DNA from: Undaria pinnatifida
Taxonomy: Eukaryota > Sar > Phaeophyceae > Laminariales > Alariaceae
Assembly (NCBI GenBank): GCA_012845835.1
Contig: JABAKD010000014.1
Span: 9,277,701 to 9,341,700 of the forward strand
Direction: 5' to 3'
Length of the DNA stretch: 64,000 nucleotides
Both the position numbers and the translations under genes were made by a program. This document shows, one piece after another, positions 53,189 through 59,800 of this stretch; within the stretch, counting starts at the first letter, position 1; each line of letters opens with the position of its first letter. The notes beneath the pieces were generated by a model that was not told the DNA's origin, ran no database searches, and saw only the letters and a program-made list of their open reading frames with translations.

Positions 53189-53839
53189 CTGTTGCCGATG
53201 CGGATGTTCTGTATGCGCCGTTTTATGTCGTCCCGCTTTTCCGCCGCTCTCTAAGCTCCCTCGCCCCCCCCCCCCAAATCCGCAACTTGCTTTCTTACCG
53301 TACCTTAACCTGTTAAGATTTCACCAATGCTTCGGTGACGAATACGTGGAATTAGACTACTGCCGTATGGTGTGTTTTGGTACGCCTATCTCTGCGGCCA
53401 CACCGTTCTTTTTCATCCAATGTTATGCCCCCCCCCCTGCGTGCCCCCGCCCCCCTCCGCCCTCTCCCTCTCGCCCTCGCCCCCTCCCCTCTCCTCGTTC
53501 CCTCCCCTCCGCCGTCCCTTCCCTCCTCCTCTTCCGCCCTTCCTCCCCCCCCCTCGTCCCCACACTCCCACCCCCCCGGCCACCCCCCTCCACTCGCCCC
53601 CCCCCCCCCACCCCCGTGTGGAAAATGCGCTACAGGGAATGGGGTTCGAACGAGCCGCAGTGTTGCAAGCGTTGGTGCAGACGAGGAATGACTCCTTTGC
53701 CGCGGCTAACCTCTTAGTGTCGAGGGCTGCCGGGGTATCGGGGGGGGGTGCGAGCACTGCCAGCGCTCCTTTGACACCGGCTGCAGCGACATCGACGGCG
53801 GCAGCCGCTGCTTCTCAAGATCATGATCATGCCAGCTAG
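40077..53839 (+). CDS. UBAC2: UBAC2-like rhomboid pseudoprotease with UBA domain (eight exons)
   Basis: The spliced CDS is join(40077..40092, 44586..44684, 46338..46404, 47391..47546, 49471..49612, 50577..50708, 53024..53098, 53636..53839), 891 nt and 296 residues. All junctions are GT-AG and in phase. UBAC2 (known from animals) is an ER-membrane rhomboid pseudoprotease that works with the ERAD machinery and retains UBXD8 in the ER. Here the rhomboid-like part spans residues ~6-204: SSPVTKGVLAS at the start, DIWRVLTEGELWRL (39-52), SLYRLRSLEPLLGSKKFAAF (71-90), a VFALLVVYYAIVPP helix (122-135), and a GWNSMVPAVCGVLVGGLY helix. No GxSG/His catalytic pair is visible, consistent with a pseudoprotease. 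A Pro-rich linker (214-221) leads to a UBA domain (222-258) with the MGF loop at 231-233 and a closing NLLV. Total length is slightly under the human 344. An extra linker exon between 50708 and 53024 cannot be excluded. Confidence 0.88.
40310..40740 (+). repeat. Direct duplication, ~180-250 bp, in intron 1
   Basis: Blocks CAGTCAGCGTGC, TCTGCA.CCGTACT, GTGCAGA.TT.CTG and TTCCTTGAT.CCTGG.ATTGGAG recur at 40317-40480 and 40571-40715. Confidence 0.75.
40780..40940 (+). repeat. ~85 bp tandem duplication in intron 1
   Basis: GGAGACGGC.CT.TGAC.CCTTGACCGA and TT.CCTTGACTGACGCC occur twice in tandem. Confidence 0.8.
41163..41368 (+). mobile_element. Possible 5' LTR of the gag element
   Basis: The segment starts TGTGG and ends CCACA and is followed after 2 bp by TGGCGTCGAGGCAAG, which begins with TGG like a primer-binding site. 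No second LTR was found in the window, so this is inference only. Confidence 0.3.
41474..42488 (+). pseudogene. gag: LTR-retrotransposon gag remnant (frameshifted), in UBAC2 intron 1
   Basis: The frame opens at MADGTDSPGPGDGRAD, continues through an acidic stretch and an Arg/His-rich region (RRHRYGRHRSRRGRHRRRSF), and shifts frame at about 41780-41815. It goes on as SGSPQQQSLASESD, FSGNENDKNSILNVMSQYEA, SWSEMKTAFEASYLSADA, and SVTSYVNRLRDSFNNLNRQV, then a stop at 42486-42488. The F-x-G-x(n)-W-x-x-M-K-x-A-F ... Y-x-x-R-L pattern is that of Retrotrans_gag proteins (Ty3/gypsy-like). No zinc knuckle, protease, RT or integrase follows, so the element is truncated. It could also be a gag-only derivative. 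Confidence 0.8.
42966..43030 (+). repeat. (CTG)n microsatellite
   Basis: About 15-18 mostly perfect GCT/CTG units with CCG interruptions, in UBAC2 intron 1. Confidence 0.9.
44010..44135. repeat. CCCGACCCG-rich degenerate repeat, intron 1
   Basis: It has GGGTCGGGTGGGTCA, CGGGTCAGGGTGACCCGACG, CACCCGACCTGTGAGGTTTA and GACCCGACTCGTGAG. The closest relative is at 50785-50985. Confidence 0.7.
44186..44340 (+). repeat. ~70 bp tandem duplication upstream of exon 2
   Basis: Two copies of TTTTTCCCGGCTGTTTTTTCGTC-like sequence, each followed by AAAGGGGTAAACTGCTGTATACTGA and GTATGATA. Confidence 0.85.
44378..44450 (-). repeat. R1 remnant, reverse, intron 1
   Basis: GTGAGCTCGAAGATTTTGGTCGAAAGTCATGTTTGCAGGCAGTG...CGATACTCCG is a decayed reverse R1 core, 140 bp before exon 2. 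Confidence 0.65.
44586..44684 (+). CDS. UBAC2: UBAC2-like exon 2 (first membrane helix)
   Basis: The acceptor is CTTTTTTCGCAG and the donor CTAG|GTAAGC. It encodes SSPVTKGVLASTLVASAFLH and ARDPDGNFNVTL. The frame is closed by stops on both sides if unspliced. Confidence 0.85.
45719..46045 (+). repeat. (GGGA)n-type purine tracts, intron 2
   Basis: Two GGGAGGGA blocks (45727-45762 and 45888-46040) with G-runs up to 13. Frames over it on either strand are Gly/Glu- or Pro/Ser-rich artefacts. Confidence 0.9.
46338..46404 (+). CDS. UBAC2: UBAC2-like exon 3 (IWRLxxxxxxxWRL motif)
   Basis: The acceptor is CATGCCGCAG and the donor CCAG|GTGAGC. It encodes IWRVLTEGELWRLVSCHAVC, the conserved amphipathic segment after helix 1 in Derlin/UBAC2-type proteins. 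Confidence 0.88.
46545..46780. repeat. ~110 bp tandem repeat, intron 3
   Basis: GTATCGAGGGC.ATCC, GGAGCCTCG and GGGGG.GTGATA.GGTATTGA occur twice (starting about 46551 and 46656), with a partial third. Confidence 0.7.
46913..46975 (-). repeat. Interstitial telomere-like (CCCTAA)n, intron 3
   Basis: GCTAACCCTAACCCTGACCCTAACCCC and flanking degenerate CCCTAAC units occur. It is internal to a gene, so not a chromosome end. Confidence 0.8.
47391..47546 (+). CDS. UBAC2: UBAC2-like exon 4
   Basis: The acceptor CGCGCGCAG lies behind a C-rich tract. The exon encodes SLYRLRSLEPLLGSKKFAAF, parallel to the RIFERRYGSRKFASF stretch of human UBAC2, then a helix to GVYFGTV. The donor is CAG|GTGACC. Confidence 0.93.
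49471..49612 (+). CDS. UBAC2: UBAC2-like exon 5
   Basis: The acceptor is GTCAAGTCAG. It encodes LTPGPLPLVFALLVVYYAIV followed by PPSKPRLFGALGMEFTDKAF and TFAVAGM. The donor is ATG|GTGAGC. Two decayed partial copies of its 3' part follow in the next intron. Confidence 0.93.
49618..50010 (+). repeat. GGGGATAGG-type minisatellite, intron 5
   Basis: Many degenerate units such as GGGGATAGGGG.CAGG. They are interrupted by decayed exon-5 copies at 49832 and 50024. Confidence 0.85.
49832..49922 (+). pseudogene. Decayed copy 1 of UBAC2 exon 5 (3' part)
   Basis: GCGTACTAAGCCATGTTGCC matches the YYAIVP region with a stop (TAA) in place of Tyr. ATGGAGTTCACGAACAGGGC, GTTCACGTTCGTACAATCAG and GGAATG|GTGACA follow. 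A 12-15 bp deletion removes the LFGAL codons. Confidence 0.85.
50024..50135 (+). pseudogene. Decayed copy 2 of UBAC2 exon 5 (3' part)
   Basis: GGCATACTACGCCATCGTGC (AYYAIVP) is intact. A 1 bp insertion then shifts the frame before TTCGGCGCGCTGGACATGAA (FGALDMK) and GTAATG|GTGAGA. The splice donor is still usable, but there is no proper acceptor. Confidence 0.87.
50577..50708 (+). CDS. UBAC2: UBAC2-like exon 6 (last membrane helix)
   Basis: The acceptor is CGTTTCAG and the donor TCG|GTGAGC. It encodes GWNSMVPAVCGVLVGGLYLM and SIQSVRLPSIVYRCFS. It is exactly 44 codons, phase 0 on both sides. Confidence 0.9.
50785..50985. repeat. CCCGACCCG-rich degenerate repeat, intron 6
   Basis: GGGTCGGATCGGAACAGGGT, GACCCGGCCCGACCCGACCC, then ATCACCTCCT.A.TCGACCCGACTC units. 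Similar to 44010-44135. Confidence 0.75.
51000..53023. other. UBAC2 intron 6, no additional exon recognised
   Basis: It contains poly-G tracts (51960, 52135-52152). The animal protein has a cytosolic linker here, so a missed small exon is possible. None gives a convincing phase-0/phase-0 match. Confidence 0.4.
53024..53098 (+). CDS. UBAC2: UBAC2-like exon 7 (Pro linker, UBA start)
   Basis: The acceptor is TTTTGTCAG and the donor ACG|GTAGGT. It encodes GSARFRNTS, eight Pro, then EETIATLT. It joins exon 8 so that EETIATLT-GMGF aligns without gaps to EEQVARLMEMGF of animal UBAC2. Confidence 0.85.
53118..53196 (+). repeat. (GTT)n microsatellite, intron 7
   Basis: About 25 GTT/TGT units with one ATT interruption. 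It gives a poly-Cys frame that is not coding. Confidence 0.95.
53636..53839 (+). CDS. UBAC2: UBAC2-like exon 8 (UBA domain, stop)
   Basis: The acceptor is GCTACAG after a ~200 bp C-rich pyrimidine tract. It encodes GMGFERAAVLQALVQTRNDS and FAAANLLV (UBA helices 1-3), then a Ser/Thr/Ala-rich tail ending DHDHAS and TAG (53837-53839). Confidence 0.93.
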   Translation, partial: GMGFERAAVLQALVQTRNDSFAAANLLVSRAAGVSGGGASTASAPLTPAAATSTAAAAASQDHDHAS

Positions 53840-53992
53840 GGGGTGACGGGGGGCATGGGGGGGGAGGGGGGGGAGTTGAGGATCACGATCATTCCGGCTA
53901 GGAAGCGCGCGGTGGGGGGTTTGGGGGGGGTAGTAACTACGGCTTATCAAGGTCGTCATCACCCCAGCTAGAGAGTGGGATGGGAGGGGGAG

Positions 53993-54024
<32 letters not shown>

Positions 54025-56686
54025 CTGCTCATTTGTTGTTTGCCTTAGTCATTCGACCGTTGACCAAGCATCCCTTTCGAGACGGGGCACCATTCGAGAC
54101 GGAGGGAGAGCGGGGGGGGGGTAACTGCTGCTTCTTTGGATCGTGATGACGCCAGCTGCGGGAGGGGGGGGGGGGTTGTCGCGGCCTGAAGACCATGAAA
54201 TATGTACTTAGAGAGTAAAATGGGGGAGGGTGGATGGGGCTTTTAGCTGTAGTCTCAGTCTTGGGGGGGGGTGGATCGTTAATGTGGTGCTCGTGGTAAG
54301 CGTGCTCCTGTACTCCAGAGGCTTGGCGTTGATATGGATGGCTTTGTTTCCAACTTTCGGCTTGGTAGGCTGTTGGCGACTGATTTAGGGTGCCTGGTAC
54401 TGCCTGCTATCTTTTTTCTTTCATGGTCGCTGTACTCTTTGGGGGGAGTTCAGCTGCAGCGCTTTGACGGGGGGGGAGGTGCTGTCGCCTTTTGCCTTAG
54501 CGAACGAGCGGGACGATTCAGTTTTTTCGTATTTTTTTTTTGTGCAACATTTAAGCGTTGACTCGGTTTTGGGGGGTAGGGGGTGTGCTGTAGCCTGTGG
54601 CCCGGGCAAATGAGCGCAACGATTCGGAACGTTTGTGTTGAAGAAAATGGTATGCGCGTTGACTCGGGTTTTCGCACGTAGTTGGACTTGGTTGTTGTAG
54701 GTGTTTATGGGGAGGTTGACGCGCGCCGATCGTTGGTCGATGCAATGGTAGGGCACTTGTTTTGGATACAGCCGGGGATCGGTTGACGACCGGAGGTTGA
54801 TCATCGCTCGTCGATCACCACATTACTGGTGTTGGTAGCGACAGCAGCGGCAGTATACCGTACGCGACTTGTATTTTGGGTCGGACTCCCATTTTGGCGT
54901 GAGGAGGGTTGTGTCCGGCACCATTGATTTCTAGTGTATAAACAAAACGATTTTCGAATGCTTCGTTCAAATGCAGAAAGTCGAGCCAACACTCAGAACT
55001 GCTGTACAAGTGCTCACGTTTTGGGAACAAGCTCTACAGTACGCAGATACATCTTTATCTTGGTAGTCTATGCTCATATCAATGGGTACATCTTTGCCTC
55101 GGTAGGGTCTATACTACATACAACAGCAGCAGTACAAGTCTAACATCTGACAGGGATGAATATTTATCTCGATAGTCCTTACTTCATGTACAGCAGAACA
55201 AGTACGTCCATTCTACAAACAGTAGTACATGACACCCAGTAAGATACAGGCTGATAGCTACAGGAAAGTATGGAATGGGAGATCCGGGAGCCGTTGTACT
55301 GAAGTTAGTGTAGAGCGCACTCTCCCAAATAAGAAACCGTGCCTGGGTCAATATTTCTGATCCTTTTCTTCTGTTTGTTGTGGGTGTCCTGTTTTGCACT
55401 GACTGGCGGTACAGGCTACGGAGACGTGCTCCAGGTATTACTGTTATAGCAAATGTTTTGGCCAAACTATTTTTAACCGTGACGGGGCTCTTGAACCGAG
55501 GAACTGCCCGCAATGTCGTTCTCTATTCATACAAAACATTGTTGCAGGAAACCTAGGCCGCGGGATTGCTCATCAGTGACCCGCTTTTTGTATAATAGGG
55601 AACGCCTCAGAAAATTAGGGTGCAAAACCCTATCGCCCTTTCGGCGATACGTTACTATAAAAAATTATAAAAAAGTATAGCGAAGAATGTGGCATCGTCA
55701 TCATCATGGCCATCATCACTGACTCAGGCAGATACTTAATTTGCCGTATATCGTATATATAACTTGAACCTTATAAAACCTCAACCTTTTATATTGTACC
55801 GGGTAGGTGACTATAAGGTTACTACTACTGCCATATATATTGTGGTACGTACATATTAATAGCATGCTGAAAGCAAGCAGTACCCTTTATTTTAGGAGCG
55901 AGCATAGACTAAAGTCTATCTATCATGGTAATAATCCGTTTATTTATCGTATTTTACTCGAGGGGACGCGTGTCGGGCGTGGTGGTCCCTGCGTAGGGTA
56001 CTCGCATGCTCGAGATGACTAAGAAGGTCTCCGTCCTCGTAACCGTTGGTGATACCTACTTGAGTATCAGGCAAGCCTGGTTCTGTGGCTGCCACACCGA
56101 CAACTGTGAGGGTTGCTGTATTCTACCTGGTAATGTGATGAACAACTGATTTTGTTGGTTACTGAGAGCAGTATAACTATCACTTCGTCATCATTTTGCT
56201 TCGTGCGTACGGCACCCGCTTGCGCGAGGTGCCCAAGGCCGTCGTCGCGACGGTATTCAACCCACCATATACACGGCTAGAGGCAGAAGCAAGTTCAGAT
56301 ACCGGTGTGCAACAGCGGTGGTGCCCATCGCTCGCGTCGCTCGTTGCCTCATCATTTCGTCGAAGTATGCGAAACGGCTAAAACAACGGTTTCATCTCGG
56401 AAGGTTTCTAGAACAAATAGCGTGTCTTAAACGTCCCCTGTTTCTATTCGGATTGCCTCGCCCGAAGCCACCCGCACTCCTTGGTGGCGTTCTTCGCGTC
56501 CCCACTCATCTCGTGGCGTTCTTCTTCTCGGGGAGAGAAATACTAAGCTTATCCCGCTTGATCTCGCGTTGTGATCGACCGCTTCTCCTCGCGAAGCGCA
56601 GCCCCGCGCCGACAAGGGGCGAAACCTCCCCACCGATAAAGAATAGTTAGCTCCAGGGGACCCCGCGCAGCAGCAGTAGGCCAGCT
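53840..56686. other. Intergenic between UBAC2-like and EsV-1-7 genes
   Basis: Purine/G-rich downstream flank with repeated GGATC(A/G)TGATGACGCCAGCT-like fragments (53825, 53883, 53950, 54143), a G-run of about 35 (53993-54024), and otherwise unrecognised sequence. 56318-56650 has an open frame without recognisable motifs and probably includes the EsV-1-7 5' flank. Confidence 0.45.
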
Positions 56687-56811
56687 ATGCCGTGGATTTG
56701 TGGCGAGCCGGAGTGCAAGAAGCAGCCGTACTATGCAGAGCCAGGAGAGAAGAAACCCAAGTTCTGCTTCCTCCACAAGAAGACGGGCCACATCGACGTG
56801 CGCAATAAGAG
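56687..56811 (+). CDS. EsV-1-7 gene exon 1 (repeat 1)
   Basis: ATG in AGCTATGCCG context. It encodes MPWICGEPECKKQPYYAEPG then EKKPKFCFLHKKTGHIDVRN. Spacing is C-x4-C-x16-C-x2-H. The donor is AAGAG|GTGCGC, phase 2. Confidence 0.88.
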
Positions 56812-59800
56812 GTGCGCCGCTTGTCGCCCTCTCTCTCCACCTTCCTCCCGCTCCTGCCCCGCCCCTCGTGCGTGTGTTATTCGCGTGTCGGCGTGGCGTT
56901 AGATGGTGCAGCCTCAATTGCCAGCACCAGCGACGTACAGACAGGGAGCCGCCCGGAGCGTTCAAAATTTTCAAATCTGGCAGCAGTTGTCAGGAGAGAC
57001 CGTTGCCTTTTGACATGATCCAACCCCATCCTGCCTCGCCCCGGATCTACCTCGCCACCGCACTGCTCGCGATACCCGCTTTCCTCTAGGTGCGAGGTGC
57101 CGAATTGCGAGATTCGTCCTCATTATGGGTATGACGGAGAGGCACCTCGATTCTGTGCCCAGCATAGGGCGGAGGGCATGCACAACCTCCGCAGCAGGCG
57201 TTGCCAGGTGGGCGTGATGGTACATACGTGTCCGATCAGATTACACGTACATAGTTGGGAGGGACAGACACTCCGCGTTGCGACGAGCATGCTTGCTCGC
57301 TCGCTTGGTGGTAGGGCCGATCGCTTGGGCTGCTCTGACCTGCGTCGGCTTTAGGGCGGCGTTGCGCGGCACGGCAAAACTAGTCAGTCGGCTCTTTTTC
57401 CTCTTTCGTTTTGCTTTTTGCTGTCACTGCCCAGACGCACACGCACACAAGCAGTCGTTTTTCAAGGTATTTTTCAGCTGGTATTTTTCAAGCCAACCTC
57501 ATTCCGATTGACGAAAATAAAGAAACACCAGAAATATCAGGTCCTGGATGATGTTATTATATAGGGTACAGAGTGTACTGCAACGCAGCCCCTAGTTTGA
57601 TACCAGGTACCTGGTATACACCATAACGCCGTCGCTTGTTTTGTTCTGCTCTGTACACTGCTGCTGTTTTGTCCATGTTCTGCGTCGCTGCTGCTGCTGC
57701 TGCGCTGCTGGACTACTGCTGTGTATTTCCCCCCGTCAAACTGTTGGTCCCACCCATCGACATCTAACGCACCCAGTGTGCGCAGCGGTGCCGCATCCTG
57801 TCAATAGAGACCAGCTCTTTGGTCACAAACCACGATAAAGATATACAAGTAGACTCTACCTGGTACAACGGGAATTTTATACAAAATGTTTCAAGGACGT
57901 CAGCCTTTATTTGGCCTGCCAATCGTACTGCATACAAAAAGCGGAATAGTCTGCCCGTTCGATACCTGGCACATGCCTGTATGTAATCACTAGTAATCTC
58001 GCCAGAGCGTGTACGCGTGCGAATGATGGGGTTGATTCGCACAGCACGCAGTACCGATTCGTAGTGCTATACCGGTAGTAACCCTACACACCACACAAGC
58101 AGGACTCGTAGCTTTTTAGCTCCTTTTCACTCGGCGGTTCCAGTTTGATACCTGGTACATCATCTGTATGCAGCCGTAGGCCGTAGACGAACTGGGGAGC
58201 GCTATATGTATATTCCCCGGTGCGACGTGGCTGCTGCTGCTGCTGCTGCTGCTGGTGGATGGTCCCTTGGTTTTTGCTTTCCATGTGTACTGGTGCCGAA
58301 GCTGTCGGCATAGTACCGGTTAGCTCGTAGTACCGGTATTATACGAGTGTTCGAGGGGGTATTCTTCGTTCAATATAGTACCCTCTGAGTGTTGCTGTAC
58401 CTCTTGTACCCTCCAGGGTGCTGTACCTTTAGGGCGTTGCTGCACCCGTTTAAACCGTCAGAGTGTTGCAATCCCTGATTATCGTATAACTTAGTTGTGT
58501 TGCAGCAGTGCAGCAGACACCAGCACCTTTCTTGACCGCTACTGCTGCTGTGTACCAGGTATCCTTTTTTTTGTTTTTGGCAACTACTCCCGCACGCTGT
58601 ACGAATAATAATATTGACCCGAAATTCGTCGAACTCACGGCTTACATTTTTATAAAATAATTTTACAGAATTTCAACAACACCGTGCCATTTTTATTTAT
58701 TTTTTCTTTATCCTCCGGCGGATGGGGAAAGATCAAGCTTAAGCTCACCACACTTACCACGTATTTTCATACGCTTCGTGTGTCGATTTAACTCAGTTGT
58801 GTTCGCAACCCAGCGCTACTTGTAGCTGGCGCGTTCTTCGGATCCCACCTTGAGCGATAGCGTGAGCTGTCCCTATCAGCGGTCTTCGTTACAACCCCGG
58901 CAGCGCAAGCTGCCTTTGTATACGCATGCGTGGGCATGTCGACAATCATAAATGAAGCACAGATCTAATGATGTACCACGCAGCTTGCAACGTTGAGTTT
59001 CAACCATTCAATCGATCGTACTCACAGCTGACGTTTTTCAGTTTGTTATCCAATACTCTGCTGTTGAAGCTGTACTACTCTGCAACAGTACCAGGTATTG
59101 TCGTACAGCATCACGGAACAGTCTCAATCAAGTACAAGCCTCTATGCATCAGGAGTGTAAGCCCGCCAACAAGAATATTCCTTTCCGGAGTGAGCCTCAG
59201 ATTCTTGTGACACCACGACACCACCCTTGAACAACACCACACTTGCACAACACCACCCTTGAACACCACCCTTGATCAATTTTTAGCATAGAACGTTATA
59301 TAGAATTTAGTCTAGCGCTCACCGCTGAGCCGTAGTCTAATTTGCGCCCGCTTTGAAGTGAGCCTTGCTTTCTTATTATTAATACAAGGCACTTTCGTAT
59401 TCCCTGGCTTAAACTGCTCTATATGAACTGCGCGGGCCTTTCGGCGGCGACAAAACACTTGACGATTTGCCATTTGTAGCGGTCTCAGGATGGAAGGATA
59501 AGGTTAACGTTTCGATTTGATGGAAAACCTTCTCGCGTTGTTGTTTAACGTTTGTCTCTTGCCTGCTCCGGTGTTGCGTAGAGCCGTACGTTCGCTTTGT
59601 TTTGTTTCCTGCTCGAGACTCACCGGCAAAATGCAGGGAGATGCGCGTTCGATACGTGAGAGACTGCCCGGTTCGCCCGTTTCCCGGGTCAAACACGCGT
59701 GCCAGTTTTCCGGGGATTTTTCCTGAAAATCAAACCCCTTTTAGACGTTGGGAGTGCGGCGTAGGTAACGTATACCCAGGTACCCCTGATATTTTCTTTT

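Noticed and set aside
53103-53717. 204-codon frame starting with poly-Cys
   Set aside because: It begins in the (GTT)n microsatellite and runs through the C-rich pyrimidine tract; the real coding part here is UBAC2 exon 8 in another frame.
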